This document shows, in pieces, positions 9,913-19,980 of a stretch of DNA of 55,285 nucleotides. Within the stretch, counting starts at the first letter, position 1. Each line of letters opens with the position of its first letter. Below the pieces are notes generated by a model. That model searched no databases and had not been told where the DNA came from. It saw nothing but the letters and a program-made list of their open reading frames with translations. A program made the position numbers and the translations under genes. The stretch is from Planctomycetota bacterium (GTDB lineage Bacteria > Planctomycetota > Planctomycetia > Isosphaerales > Isosphaeraceae), in the NCBI GenBank assembly GCA_021791715.1, contig JAJYWB010000040.1:1-55285 (forward strand). Direction: 5' to 3'.

Positions 9913-10980
9913 TTATCTTCGCCAGGGAGAAGACGTTAACGGCGGCAGCCCCAAACGTTCGCGCGCCGCGGCGACGCGTTTCGGATCGTTGACCGGGTTC
10001 CGCGGAGCGCCGCCGTACAAAACGCCGATCATATCCTCGGCGATCCAGGTCGCCATGTTCGTCAGGCTCTCGACCGTCTGCGCGGCGCTATGAGGCGTGA
10101 GGAAAACGTCGGGACGGCCGATCAGCGGGTGATCGTCGGGAGGGGGTTCGACCTCGAACACGTCGGCGGCGTAACCCCAAAGCTTGCCGGCGTCGAGCGC
10201 CTCGGCGACCGCGATCTCGTCGACCACAGGACCTCGACACGTGTTGATCAATATCGCATCCGAACGCATTTTCGAAAGCGACGATCGATTGATCATTCTC
10301 CGCGTCGACGCGTCGAGAGGCACATGAAGCGACACATACTCGCATGTCTGTAAAAGTTCGTCGAATTCGACGCGACGAGCCCCGGCCGCGATCTCGTCTT
10401 CCCTGGGCGGGGCGACGATGTCGTTGTAAACGACGTTCATGCCGAACCCTTGATGCGCCGCCTTCCCCACGCGGCGGCCGACTCGGCCGAAGCCGACGAT
10501 TCCGAGCGACCTGCCGAATAGCTCACGTCCCATGAATTTGGTGCGGCGAAAATAATCGCCCGCGAGCACGGCGTCGTTCATGCGAGTGAAATGTTTGGAT
10601 ACGGCGATCATGAACGCGATCGTGTGCTCACAAACCGCCTGAGAATTGGCGCCTGGTGTGTTGAGAACGAGAACGCCTCGTTCGGTCGCGGCTTCAAGGT
10701 CGATCTGGTCGACGCCGACGCCGTGCCTGCCGACGACGCGAAGCTTGGGGGCGCAATCGAGCAGCGCCGCGTCGACCTCGCCTTGCGTGCGGATCAAGAG
10801 CGCGTCGGCGTTGACGATCTCGCGACGGAGCGTTTCGGCGTCGAGCGCCGAGGCGTGTTTGAGGTCGCTCGCTTCGAGCAGAAGCTTCATTCCCGATTCG
10901 TGCATCGAGGTCAGGGTCAGAATAAACGGCTTGCTCGCATCCACGGTCGTCTCGCTTTCGGGCAATCTTACATGAATCAT
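9913..10980 (-). CDS. D-isomer 2-hydroxyacid dehydrogenase (phosphoglycerate dehydrogenase-like)
   Basis: 355 residues. An NAD(P)-binding Rossmann motif GFGRVGRRVG lies mid-protein, followed by the catalytic trio of this family: Arg in NTCRGPVVDE, Glu in VFEVEPPP, and His in TPHSAAQT. The N-terminal half has the family's HGVGVDQIDLEAATERGV segment. It oxidises a D-2-hydroxyacid or reduces a 2-keto acid in the cytoplasm. The length fits the short form without an ACT regulatory domain, so either 3-phosphoglycerate dehydrogenase (serine synthesis) or hydroxypyruvate/glyoxylate reductase is possible; the sequence alone does not decide. The ATG at 10980 is used; the first 15 residues precede the conserved fold. 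Confidence 0.9.
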   Translation of the reverse strand: MIHVRLPESETTVDASKPFILTLTSMHESGMKLLLEASDLKHASALDAETLRREIVNADALLIRTQGEVDAALLDCAPKLRVVGRHGVGVDQIDLEAATERGVLVLNTPGANSQAVCEHTIAFMIAVSKHFTRMNDAVLAGDYFRRTKFMGRELFGRSLGIVGFGRVGRRVGKAAHQGFGMNVVYNDIVAPPREDEIAAGARRVEFDELLQTCEYVSLHVPLDASTRRMINRSSLSKMRSDAILINTCRGPVVDEIAVAEALDAGKLWGYAADVFEVEPPPDDHPLIGRPDVFLTPHSAAQTVESLTNMATWIAEDMIGVLYGGAPRNPVNDPKRVAAARERLGLPPLTSSPWRR

Positions 10981-11199
10981 TCAACCGATTTGATCCGAAG
11001 GGAATCGAATCGCTCGGTTCGTCGCGGAGAGAAACATGATACCAGATTCTCGGCGGAAGATACGATTTTCTCGCGGACGCCCCGCGCGGCGTACCGAAGC
11101 CCGAAATCGTCGGCGTCGAAGAGGAAATGATTCGGCAAGACGAGCTTAAGTGATCTAATTAGTATATCGATACATTATCAACATTGGCGCATATTTAAA

Positions 11200-11710
11200 G
11201 GGAGGGCGAGGCGCGGTCCGAGCCGGCGATTCAATTTTATTTTGATACAATAATAAAAAGGGCTCACACGGCGGTTCGCCCTCCCGGCGGATCACCAAAA
11301 GCGGAAGACTTTTCCAATAGCAGAAGGCGCCGTCCGAGCCGGAGTTTAACGCGAAATCATTCACGTCGCCGTTTATTCAACGGGAGGGCGAGGCGCCGAC
11401 CGAGCCGGCGATTCAATTTTATTTTGATACAATAATAAAAAGGGCTCACACGGCGGTTCGCCCTCCCGGCGGATCACCAAAAGCGGAAGGATTTTCCAGG
11501 AGGGCGGGGCGTCGTCTAAGCCGGCGTTCGGCGCGACATCATTCACATCGGCGATTGTTTAACGGGAGGGCGAGGCGTCGACCGAGCCGGCGATTCAATT
11601 TTATTTTGATACAATAATAAAAAGGGCTCACACGGCGGTTCGCCCTCCCGGCGGATCACCAAAAGCGGAAGATTTTTCCAATAGGAGGCGGCGCCGTCCG
11701 ATCCCGCATT
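11200..11710. repeat. Three tandem 182-bp units of the GGGAGGGCGA inverted-repeat family
   Basis: Units start at 11200, 11382 and 11564, exactly 182 bases apart. Each holds a left arm GGGAGGGCGAGGCG, an A/T-rich middle (TTTTATTTTGATACAATAAT), and a right arm ending TCGCCCTCCC; the two ends are inverted repeats of each other. The element is followed by a variable spacer with GGCGCCGTCCGAGCC. A short ORF (11155-11364) is an accident of the repeat. No gene lies between 10981 and 11728. Similar arms occur at 20826, 40582 and 54711 in this window. Confidence 0.9.
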
Positions 11711-11728
11711 TCTATTCGCTTGATACGA

Positions 11729-13375
11729 TCAAGACGATCGCTCTCCCTTCGCGGCTCGATACCGCCGAATCAACGCGTTCGTCGACGAATCGTGCTTGAG
11801 ATCGGGCTCTCCCTTCGATTCCAGCTCGGGAACGATTCGACCCGCCAACACCTTACCCAGCTCCACCCCCCACTGGTCGAACGAATCGATCCCCCAGATC
11901 GTCCCCTGCGTGAAAACGCTATGTTCATATAAAGCGACAAGCTTACCCAAAACCTCGGGGGTGAGGCGGTCGGCCAAAAGGACGTTCGTCGGCCGATTCC
12001 CCTCGAAGACGCGGTGCGGAACGAGGCTTTCGGCGGTCCCCTCGGCCTTCACCTCGTCGGCGGTTTTGCCGAACGCCAACGCCTCGGCCTGCGCGAAGAC
12101 GTTCGACATCAGCAAATCGTGATGATTCCCCAGCGGGTTGAGCGACCGTCGAAAGCCGATCAGGTCGCACGGAATGAGCCGAGTTCCCTGATGAATCAAT
12201 TGATAAAACGAGTGCTGCCCGTTCGTCCCCGGTTCGCCCCAATAAATCGGGCCCGTCTGGTAATTCACGCGTTCTCCGGCGAGCGTCACGTGCTTGCCGT
12301 TGCTCTCCATCGTGAGCTGCTGAAGATACGCGGGAAAACGTTTTAAATATTGATCATACGGCAACACCGCGATCGTCTCGGCGCCCAGAAAATTGACGTA
12401 CCAAACCGTTAAAAGCCCCATCAAAACGGGAAGGTTGCGCTCGAACGGCGCCGTGCGGAAGTGTTCGTCGATCGCGTGGAATCCCGCGAGCAGCTCGCGA
12501 AAGCCCGAGGGACCGATCGCGATCATCGTCGAAAGACCGATCGCCGAATCCATCGAATACCGTCCGCCCACCCAATCCCAAAATCCGAACATATTCGCCC
12601 GATCGACGCCGAATTTTGTCACCTCTTTTTCATTCGTGGAAACCGCGACGAAGTGCTTGGCGATCGACTCCTCGTATTTGAGATCCGCCGTAAGCCAGTT
12701 TCGAGCCGTCCGAGCGTTCGTCATCGTCTCGAGCGTCGTGAACGTTTTCGAACACACGATGAAGAGCGTTTCGGCGGGATCGAGATCGTGCGTCGCCTCC
12801 GCGAAATCGGTCCCGTCGACGTTCGAGACGAATCGGAAATTCAGGCTGCGATCGCTGTAAAACTTGAGCGCCTCGTAAGCCATCACGGGGCCGAGATCCG
12901 ATCCGCCGATTCCGATATTGATAACATTTCGAATCCGCTTACCCGTGAATCCCTTCCACGTACCCGATCGAATCGCGTCGGCGAACGTCGCCATTCGGTC
13001 GAGAACCGCGTGGACCTCGGGGACGACGTTCTCTCCGTCGACGACGACCGACGTTCCCCTGGGAGCGCGGAGCGCCGTATGAAGCACGGCGCGGTTCTCG
13101 GTGACGTTGATTTTATCGCCGCGGAACATCGCGTCGATTCGTCCGCGCAGATCGGACTCGTTCGCGAGCTTCACCAACAGATCGAGCGTTTCGTCGGTAA
13201 CGCGATTTTTGGAATAATCGAGCGAAAGACCGACCGCGTCGATCGCGAGCCGCTCGCCCCGCGTGGGATCGTCGGCGAAAAGCTTGCGAAGCGGAACGTC
13301 GCCGAGCTTCTTGGAATGAGCCTCCAAAGCCTTCCACGAAGGTCGAAGCGCGAGCGGGACGATTGGAGACGTCAT
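11729..13375 (-). CDS. pgi: Glucose-6-phosphate isomerase
   Basis: 548 residues, the normal bacterial length. It interconverts glucose-6-phosphate and fructose-6-phosphate in glycolysis and gluconeogenesis in the cytoplasm. Signatures seen: [20 protein letters not shown] (substrate phosphate region), [32 protein letters not shown], and [20 protein letters not shown], which carries the catalytic His. A C-terminal GVELGKVLA segment is also typical. The ATG at 13375 gives [20 protein letters not shown], a usual opening. It is transcribed divergently from the DUF1549/DUF1553 gene, with 276 bases between them that must hold both promoters. Confidence 0.97.
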   Translation of the reverse strand: MTSPIVPLALRPSWKALEAHSKKLGDVPLRKLFADDPTRGERLAIDAVGLSLDYSKNRVTDETLDLLVKLANESDLRGRIDAMFRGDKINVTENRAVLHTALRAPRGTSVVVDGENVVPEVHAVLDRMATFADAIRSGTWKGFTGKRIRNVINIGIGGSDLGPVMAYEALKFYSDRSLNFRFVSNVDGTDFAEATHDLDPAETLFIVCSKTFTTLETMTNARTARNWLTADLKYEESIAKHFVAVSTNEKEVTKFGVDRANMFGFWDWVGGRYSMDSAIGLSTMIAIGPSGFRELLAGFHAIDEHFRTAPFERNLPVLMGLLTVWYVNFLGAETIAVLPYDQYLKRFPAYLQQLTMESNGKHVTLAGERVNYQTGPIYWGEPGTNGQHSFYQLIHQGTRLIPCDLIGFRRSLNPLGNHHDLLMSNVFAQAEALAFGKTADEVKAEGTAESLVPHRVFEGNRPTNVLLADRLTPEVLGKLVALYEHSVFTQGTIWGIDSFDQWGVELGKVLAGRIVPELESKGEPDLKHDSSTNALIRRYRAAKGERSS

Positions 13376-13651
13376 ATTTTTAACTCCTTGTGCGTCGGCG
13401 ATCCCGGCGACCGTGATACGTAAACCTTTATAAGTCCTCGCTCACGCGATGTCCAGCGGGTTGAACCCTCGCGCATTTCGATCGACACGATCGAAGCCGC
13501 TACGTGAGAATCCGGTACGTTTTGATAAGATCGCCGCGATCTGGATTCGCTCGATTGACTCGGCCCGCTCCAGGGTTTAACATTCATTTCACGCAAACCG
13601 CGACCGCGACGAACGCGCCGCGCCTCCCTCCCGCCGCGTGGAGCCGATCTC

Positions 13652-16213
13652 ATGAAACGGCGTCCCAAACCGATGAACCCTCGCTCCAAACATTTTGTAA
13701 TCGTGGTCGTTTGCGCGTTCTGGTTCGCCGGTTTCGAAACCGTTTCGATTCATGCGCAAGATACATCTGGATCAAAGCTTACGGCGACCCCGGCCCGCGT
13801 CGTTTTGCACGATCGATCCGATCGCGCGCGAGTGATTATCAACGAGATCTTCGCCGACGGTTCGGCGTGCGACTTAACCTCGGCGGCGACATTTCAATCG
13901 GAATCCTCGAAGCCGATCGTCGAGGTCTCGTCGGACGGCGTCGTATCGCCGTTATGCGACGGCGAAACGACGATTGTCGCGAAGATCGCCGATCGGTCGG
14001 TTCGAATCCCGGTGCGAGTCGAGGGATCGTCGAGGATCAGGCCGGCGAGTTTTCGGCTCGACGTCGTCGCTTTACTGTCGAAATCGGGCTGTAACATGGG
14101 GACTTGCCACGGCAATTTGAACGGCAAGGGGGGCTTTCGGCTCAGCCTGAGGGGGGACGATCCCGCGTTCGACCTCCGCGGCATCACCCGCGACGCTTCG
14201 GGCCGGCGGGTCAATTCCACGCATCCGAATCAGAGCCTGATCGTCCTTAAACCGACGGGGCTTTTGCCGCACGAGGGGGGACGCCGGTTCGGGATCGGTT
14301 CAACGCAGGCCAAGAATTTGATCGCGTGGATCGCATCGGGCGCTCGCGACGACGTCGCTTCGGCGGCCAAAGTGAAACGCTTGAACGTTTATCCCTCACA
14401 ACGGATCGTCGCGCCGAAATATTTGAAACAGCAATTGATCGTGATCGCCGAATTTGATAACGGAATCGCGCGCGACGTGACGAGCGAGGCTTCCTACGAC
14501 GTCGCCGATCCGACGAAAGTTTCGGTCTCCGCCGCGGGATTGGTCGAAACGCGCGAGCCGGGAGAAACGACGATCGCGGTCCGATACCTTCAGGGTAGGG
14601 GGGTTTCGCGGCTCGCTTTCCTCGCCGATCGGCCCGATTTCTCGTGGCCGAACCCTCCCGTCGTCAATTTTATTGATAAGCTTGTGTTTAAGAAATTGAA
14701 AGCGTTGCGGATCGCTCCGTCGCCGCTCGCGACCGACTCCGTCTTCCTCCGCCGCGCATACCTCGACGCGATCGGAACGCTCCCCGAGCCCGCCGAGGCT
14801 CGCGCGTTTTTGACCGATCGCGATCCAGATAAGAGATCCAAACTTGTGGATCAACTGATTCGCCGACCCGAGTTCGCCGATTTCTGGGCGCTCAAATGGG
14901 CCGATCTGTTGCGCAACGAAGAAAAGACGATGGGGAAGAAGGGGGTTTGGATTTTCGAGCGTTGGCTCCGCGATCAGATCGATTCCGACGTCCCGCTCGA
15001 CGTCTTCGCGCGGTCGATCATCACCGCCAAAGGGTCGACCTGGCGCGACCCCGCGGCGAACTTTTATCGCACCAATCGCGACCCCGCGACCGCGGCCGAA
15101 ACCGTCGGCCAGGTGTTCCTCGGCTACCGGCTTCAATGCGCCCGCTGCCACAATCACCCGTTCGATGTCTGGACGCAAAACGATTATTACGGCCTAGCGG
15201 CGTACTTCGCCGCGGTAAAGCGCAAAGACGTAAACAACGTTCGCAAAGACGATCTCGATAAACACGAGATCAACGGCGACGAGATCGTTTATCTCGAGGG
15301 CCCCGCGCGGATGCTTCAGCCGGGTTCGGGGGCGATGCTCGAACCCAAGGTTCTGGGCGATTCAATCTCCTCGGCGAAATCTCGAGAGATAAAGAATGAA
15401 GGTGTAAACGAATCTCAATCAGACGACGTCGCCCGGGACGCACGGATCGAGTTGGCGCGGCGACTGACGATCGACGACCCTCAATTCGCACGCAACATGG
15501 CGAATCGCGTTTGGTTTCATCTCACGGGTCGCGGGATCGTCGATCCCGTCGACGACTTTCGCGATTCGAATCCGCCGTCGAACCCCGAACTCCTCGACGC
15601 GCTCGCCGAATCGCTCAAACAAAACGGCATGAGGCTTCGGCCGCTCGTCGCGACGATCATGAAATCGCGTGTTTATCAACTCGATTCTCGACCCGAACCG
15701 ACGAACGCGACCGACGAGGCGAATTTCGCTCGGGCGCAGGTGAAATTGCTTCCCGCCGAGGTTCTGCTCGATTCGGTCGCGTCGTTTCTGGACCGTCCGC
15801 ACGATCTCTCGAACGCTCCCCGTTCGATCCGCGCCGTGCAGTTCCCGGGGGTCGATTGGAAAGACCCGTTCCTGCGGACGTTCGGCAAGCCCGATCGATT
15901 GCTGACGTGCGAGTGCGAGCGATCCGAATCGACGACGCTGGCGCAGGCGTTCCAATTGATCAACGGCAAATCGATCCGCGCGATGCTCGAAGCCGAATCG
16001 AACCGGATCGGCCGGCTGATCGAAGCGGGAGGAAACGCGGTCGCGATCGTCGACGAGCTTTATCTCGCGTCGTTGGCGCGATTCCCCACCGACCGCGAGC
16101 GAGCCGAAGTGAAAGCTTACGTCGAATCGCGGGGCGAATCGTCGCGCCGCCGCGCGTGGGAGGACGTCGCGTGGGCGATCATTAACAGTAAAGAATTCTT
16201 GCTCAGGCATTGA
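13652..16213 (+). CDS. DUF1549/DUF1553 (PSCyt2/PSD1) protein with Ig-like domains and heme motifs
   Basis: 853 residues. A signal peptide (about residues 1-36) is followed by a bacterial Ig-like (BIG2-type) region, a cytochrome-like segment SGCNMGTCHGNLNGKGGF, a second Ig-like region (YPSQRIVAPKYLKQQLIVIA), then the DUF1549 domain (RRAYLDAIGTLPEPAEARAF; LQCARCHNHPFDVWTQNDYY, a CXXCH heme-type motif) and the C-terminal DUF1553 domain (FARNMANRVWFHLTGRGIVD; LLTCECERSESTTLAQAFQL). It is a typical planctomycete exported protein, possibly a multi-heme or metal-binding enzyme; the substrate is unknown. The next gene, DUF1501, follows 53 bases later, and such pairs recur throughout planctomycete genomes and are probably co-transcribed. 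Confidence 0.93.
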   Translation: MKRRPKPMNPRSKHFVIVVVCAFWFAGFETVSIHAQDTSGSKLTATPARVVLHDRSDRARVIINEIFADGSACDLTSAATFQSESSKPIVEVSSDGVVSPLCDGETTIVAKIADRSVRIPVRVEGSSRIRPASFRLDVVALLSKSGCNMGTCHGNLNGKGGFRLSLRGDDPAFDLRGITRDASGRRVNSTHPNQSLIVLKPTGLLPHEGGRRFGIGSTQAKNLIAWIASGARDDVASAAKVKRLNVYPSQRIVAPKYLKQQLIVIAEFDNGIARDVTSEASYDVADPTKVSVSAAGLVETREPGETTIAVRYLQGRGVSRLAFLADRPDFSWPNPPVVNFIDKLVFKKLKALRIAPSPLATDSVFLRRAYLDAIGTLPEPAEARAFLTDRDPDKRSKLVDQLIRRPEFADFWALKWADLLRNEEKTMGKKGVWIFERWLRDQIDSDVPLDVFARSIITAKGSTWRDPAANFYRTNRDPATAAETVGQVFLGYRLQCARCHNHPFDVWTQNDYYGLAAYFAAVKRKDVNNVRKDDLDKHEINGDEIVYLEGPARMLQPGSGAMLEPKVLGDSISSAKSREIKNEGVNESQSDDVARDARIELARRLTIDDPQFARNMANRVWFHLTGRGIVDPVDDFRDSNPPSNPELLDALAESLKQNGMRLRPLVATIMKSRVYQLDSRPEPTNATDEANFARAQVKLLPAEVLLDSVASFLDRPHDLSNAPRSIRAVQFPGVDWKDPFLRTFGKPDRLLTCECERSESTTLAQAFQLINGKSIRAMLEAESNRIGRLIEAGGNAVAIVDELYLASLARFPTDRERAEVKAYVESRGESSRRRAWEDVAWAIINSKEFLLRH

Positions 16214-16266
16214 TCAATGATGAACGATCATTACCGAGGGGCGTCGAATCGACGAGGATCAGAATC

Positions 16267-17664
16267 ATGAACGTATCTTGTGACGATTACCGGTTGTCGC
16301 TCCGACTTTCGCGTCGAAGTTTATTGCGCGCCGGCGTCGCGGGATTCGCGGGGCTCGATCTCGCTCGCGTATTGCGCGCCGAGGGGTCGTCCCGTCCGAC
16401 CGCGATTCGTCCCAAAGCCAAGCACGTGATCCTGCTTCATCAATTCGGCGGGCCGTCGCACATCGACACCTTCGACATGAAGCCCGACGCCGCCGAGAAG
16501 ATCCGCGGCGAATTTTCGCCGATCGCGTCGGCGATTCCGGGAGTTCGCGTCACCGAGCATCTGCCTCGCATGTCAAAAATTCTTGATCGAGTTGCGCAAC
16601 TGCGCGGCGTGCATCATACGACCAAAAATCATAACTCGGCGACATATTACAGTTTGACGGGGCATAAGCCGCCGCTCGACGACATTCGGCTTCGCGATAC
16701 GCAAGAGCTTTATCCCGCTTACGGTTCGGTCGCGGCGAAGCTTCGCCCCGCGGACGATCCCGCGATTCCTTCGTTCGTCTCGTACCCGTTTCGGCTCCGC
16801 GACGGGAGCGTGACTCCAGGCCAAACCGGAAGTTTTCTGGGCAAGGCGTTCGACCCGTTTTTTATCGGCGAAGATCCGAATTCCGGCGGATTCAAGCTCC
16901 CCGAGCTCACGCTTCCCGATTCGCTCTCGCTCGGCAGGCTCGACGATCGACGTACGCTCATGCGTATGATCGACGAACAGGCCGATATGCTCAACTGGTC
17001 GGCCTCGGCGCGGGGCGTCGATTCGTTTTACGACCGCGCGCTCGCGATGCTCGCCTCTCCCAAGGTTCAAAAAGCGTTCAATTTATCGCTTGAAGATCCC
17101 AAACTGCGCGACGAATACGGCAGGACGACGTACGGGCAGAGCTGCCTGCTGGCGCGCAGACTGATCGAGGCGGGGGTGAGGTTCGTCACGGTGTACTACT
17201 CGGGATCGATCGGCGGTAACGGTCGCGGCGGCTGGGACACCCACGCGAACAACTTCAGCGAACTCAAAGATCGCCTGCTGCCGCCGACCGATCAAACCTT
17301 GCCGACATTTTTGAACGATCTCGCTTCGCGCGGTTTGCTCGACGAAACGCTCGTCGTTTGGATGGGAGAGTTCGGCAGGTCGCCGCGAATTCGCGACGAT
17401 CCCAAGTTCGGCAAGAACGGCCGCGATCATTGGCCTTTCTGTTACACGGTGCTGCTCGCCGGAGGGGGAGTTCGAGGGGGCGCGGTGTACGGGTCGAGCG
17501 ACCGTCAGGGGGGATATCCCGCGTCCGATCCCGTCACTCCCGACGACATCGCCGCGACGATGTTCTGGGCTCTTGGAATCGATCCCGCGACCGAGGTCCG
17601 CGATACGCTCGGTAGGCCGTTGCCGATCGCCGCGGGCGAACCGATCACGAAAATCTTCTCGTGA
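16267..17664 (+). CDS. DUF1501 family protein (sulfatase-like fold), Tat-exported
   Basis: 465 residues from the ATG at 16267, which follows GAGGA and puts the twin-arginine motif SRRSLLRAGVAGFAG near the N terminus; a TTG further upstream would overlap the preceding gene and is rejected. Family segments: KHVILLHQFGGPSHIDTFDM, the LRGVHHTTKNHNSATYYSLT region, RFVTVYYSGSIGGNGRGGWDTH, and VWMGEFGRSPRI followed by GRDHWPFCYTVLLAGGGVRG. DUF1501 proteins belong to the alkaline-phosphatase/sulfatase superfamily by fold. The substrate is unknown. It is the standard partner of the DUF1549/DUF1553 gene just upstream, and the two probably work together outside the cytoplasm. Confidence 0.94.
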   Translation: MNVSCDDYRLSLRLSRRSLLRAGVAGFAGLDLARVLRAEGSSRPTAIRPKAKHVILLHQFGGPSHIDTFDMKPDAAEKIRGEFSPIASAIPGVRVTEHLPRMSKILDRVAQLRGVHHTTKNHNSATYYSLTGHKPPLDDIRLRDTQELYPAYGSVAAKLRPADDPAIPSFVSYPFRLRDGSVTPGQTGSFLGKAFDPFFIGEDPNSGGFKLPELTLPDSLSLGRLDDRRTLMRMIDEQADMLNWSASARGVDSFYDRALAMLASPKVQKAFNLSLEDPKLRDEYGRTTYGQSCLLARRLIEAGVRFVTVYYSGSIGGNGRGGWDTHANNFSELKDRLLPPTDQTLPTFLNDLASRGLLDETLVVWMGEFGRSPRIRDDPKFGKNGRDHWPFCYTVLLAGGGVRGGAVYGSSDRQGGYPASDPVTPDDIAATMFWALGIDPATEVRDTLGRPLPIAAGEPITKIFS

Positions 17665-17670
17665 TCGGCT

Positions 17671-18405
17671 TCACGCCTCGCGAGTCAAAGTTAAACGATC
17701 GTTAACGCTTTGATTCTCCGCGGCGAACTTCGCCGCGTCGCGCGCCCACAGATAAACGAACGCCGGGACGAGCGCCAGGCAACCCCATTGATACGCGGTT
17801 AAACCGAACGCCAAAACGGGCTCGGGACGAATAAACTCGGTGAAAAATCGATAAACCAAATAAATAAGGATATAAAGTTTAATGAGCTGACCGCGGAACG
17901 CGCCCCGGCTTTGAAGCCGCGCGAGCGAGACCGCGGCGACAAGGTGAAATATGCATTCATAAAGCTGGGTGGGATGCCTGCGGATTCCGTCGCCGAAATC
18001 GCAACTCCAGGGAAGCTCGGCGGCGACTCCGTAACAGCATCCGCCGCAAAAGCACGCCAATCTGCCGATCGCGACCGCGACCGCGACGGGGACCGCGAAC
18101 GAATCGCCCGTTTTGACGCGAATCGCGAAAATCGCTTTCGCCGTTTCGACTCCGAAGTAACCGCCGACGATCCCAAAGACGATCGTCTTTCCGTTCTCGA
18201 ACCAAACGCGACCGCTTAAAAGTCCGCGCCAATCGGCGAGTACGAACGGCAGCTTGGCGCCGATCATCGCTCCGCAAAACGCCCCCAAGCCGATCGCGAG
18301 CCGCTCGCGCGCGGTCAACCCCAAAGCCGACCGCGATCGGCGATAAAGCAAAGACCCCGTCGCGATCGAAAGCAGCATCACCCAGGGATACGCCGATCGA
18401 TACAT
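17671..18405 (-). CDS. Lgt-like integral membrane protein (prolipoprotein diacylglyceryl transferase family)
   Basis: About 244 residues from the ATG at 18405; the frame is open to 18510, which overlaps the upstream gene. Several membrane helices are visible. The centre carries GRLACFCGGCCYG and then RRHPTQLYE, the hallmark of the Lgt family (GR..CF..GCCYG...RHP.QLYE). Classical Lgt moves diacylglycerol from phosphatidylglycerol to the lipobox Cys of prolipoproteins. Here the helix that normally holds HGG reads FGIVGGYFGVE, so the essential His of classical Lgt appears to be Val. This and its place behind a tetraether-synthase-like enzyme suggest a non-classical substrate. It is the last gene of a three-gene minus-strand operon. 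Confidence 0.82.
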   Translation of the reverse strand: MYRSAYPWVMLLSIATGSLLYRRSRSALGLTARERLAIGLGAFCGAMIGAKLPFVLADWRGLLSGRVWFENGKTIVFGIVGGYFGVETAKAIFAIRVKTGDSFAVPVAVAVAIGRLACFCGGCCYGVAAELPWSCDFGDGIRRHPTQLYECIFHLVAAVSLARLQSRGAFRGQLIKLYILIYLVYRFFTEFIRPEPVLAFGLTAYQWGCLALVPAFVYLWARDAAKFAAENQSVNDRLTLTREA

Positions 18406-18475
18406 ATTATTTGGTTTTCGATTCGTACCGGGGTTTGAGAGAGTCGCTCTTCTGGAATTCTTGATCGCCTCGATT

Positions 18476-19978
18476 TTACCGAACGGGAATCGCCGAGGGA
18501 ACGATTCCACGAAGAGCCGGAAGAACGGCGCGCCCCTCGCGATACAGCACGTTGTACGCGCAAAACGGAATCACGTGACCGCTTGGCAACACATGATGAA
18601 TACAACACTTCATTAGCCGTCGAACGTCGAAGTTAAACACGTCGAGAAACGAAGTGATCGTGATTCGAAAAACGTCTTCGGGCGAGAGCCGTTCGGCGAG
18701 GGCGCGTGAGAAAAACTCGGCCGCGGCCTCGTCCAGGTTCGGCGCGCCGCGCGAATCGAACCGAATCGGATCGATCGGGAGCGATTCGTTATCGTCCGCG
18801 ACCGTCGCGGCCGATCGGTTCGCCGCGTTGGCGTTGCGTTCACGCCCGCAGCAATTGAGCTTCCCCAGGTACGTTTCGATCAGATCGCGCGCCCGATTCC
18901 GCGAGAAGACGATCCCGTTGGCAAGAATATCCAGATGGTTGCGTACGTCGATAAATCGAGGAAGCGGGACGACGCTCCCTCGCGTGCGGAACGCGTAGGT
19001 AAGCGTATGACAGTTCGGGTGCGCGCACGGAAGCGGCAGGAAATCGTCATCACTGAAGATTCCGTCGGTCTGGTCGACGATCGAGCGAACGACGTCTGGA
19101 AACGTGATTCGCTTTTCCAGATCAAACGGCGAAACATATCGACCCGAATATGTCGCGGGCTGAAACGAGATTCCCGTGATCCACGGCCGTTCGAGTCCAA
19201 ATTTAACGATCGCGCCGATCTCGTTTTCGTTCACCCCCGGCTGTAGCGTACAAACGAGCGTGACGCGAATTCCACGCCGGCCGAGCGCCTCGATCGCGCG
19301 CAGCTTGATCGCGACGAGCGACTCGCCGCGAAGGGTTCGCGAAACCGATTCGCCGAATCCGTCAAATTGAAAATAAATCTCGATCCGATTTTTATACTCG
19401 GCGATCGCGGCGACGAGTTCGGCGTCATGCGCCAGGCGAATTCCATTGGTGTTGATCATCACGATGTCGATCGGTTGAGCGCACGCGTACGCGAGCGTTC
19501 GAAGAAAATCGGGATGGATCGTCGGCTCTCCGCCGGAAAGCTGAAGGACCTCGGGGCGTCCCTCGACCGCCGTGAGCCGATCGATCGCTCTCGTACATTC
19601 ATCATAACTTAAATGCTTGCCGCCGGGTCCGCTCGACGCGTAACACATCGGGCATTCGAGATTGCACGCCGACGTCGTCTCGACAAGGCCGACGCACGTA
19701 TGCTGCTCGTGCTCGGTGCAGAGCCCGCAATCGAACGGACAACCCTTGTCGGGCTCGACGCCGAACGACACGGGAACCTTGCCGGGAAGGCTGAATTCCA
19801 TCCGGTCGTAAAGCCGAACGTCGCTACAAATAAAATCGTCTCGAAATCCGTGCTCGGGACAACGCTTACGGAAGTAAACCCGCCCCTCCCTCGTGATGAT
19901 CTTCGCGGGGACGAGCGCCAAACACTCGGGGCAAAGGCTTTGCGTCATACCCAGCAAAGTATGGTCGCGCAGTTGCAT
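18476..19978 (-). CDS. Radical SAM enzyme, tetraether lipid synthase (Tes)-like
   Basis: 500 residues from the ATG at 19978, two bases after the stop of the gene upstream, so translation is probably coupled. Order of motifs: an N-terminal Cys pair (CPEC 16-19 and CPEHG 40-44), a second Cys cluster CPFDCGLC (80-87), the radical SAM cluster CNLECPMC (Cys105, 109, 112), GGEPTIHPDF, and a C-terminal KCCIHHVLPSGHVIPFCAYN. This layout matches the MJ0619/Tes family, in which archaeal members join lipid tails carbon-to-carbon to make membrane-spanning tetraethers. Length also matches (about 500). Substrate in this bacterium is unknown; joining of fatty-acyl chains is a reasonable guess. The longer open frame to 20188 overlaps the zinc-ribbon gene and is not used. 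Confidence 0.85.
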   Translation of the reverse strand: MQLRDHTLLGMTQSLCPECLALVPAKIITREGRVYFRKRCPEHGFRDDFICSDVRLYDRMEFSLPGKVPVSFGVEPDKGCPFDCGLCTEHEQHTCVGLVETTSACNLECPMCYASSGPGGKHLSYDECTRAIDRLTAVEGRPEVLQLSGGEPTIHPDFLRTLAYACAQPIDIVMINTNGIRLAHDAELVAAIAEYKNRIEIYFQFDGFGESVSRTLRGESLVAIKLRAIEALGRRGIRVTLVCTLQPGVNENEIGAIVKFGLERPWITGISFQPATYSGRYVSPFDLEKRITFPDVVRSIVDQTDGIFSDDDFLPLPCAHPNCHTLTYAFRTRGSVVPLPRFIDVRNHLDILANGIVFSRNRARDLIETYLGKLNCCGRERNANAANRSAATVADDNESLPIDPIRFDSRGAPNLDEAAAEFFSRALAERLSPEDVFRITITSFLDVFNFDVRRLMKCCIHHVLPSGHVIPFCAYNVLYREGRAVLPALRGIVPSAIPVR

Positions 19979-19980
19979 GA

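Noticed and set aside
13894..16210. Several minus-strand ORFs of 100-260 codons under the DUF1549 gene
   Set aside because: Mirror frames caused by GC-rich third codon positions; the plus-strand product has clear domains.
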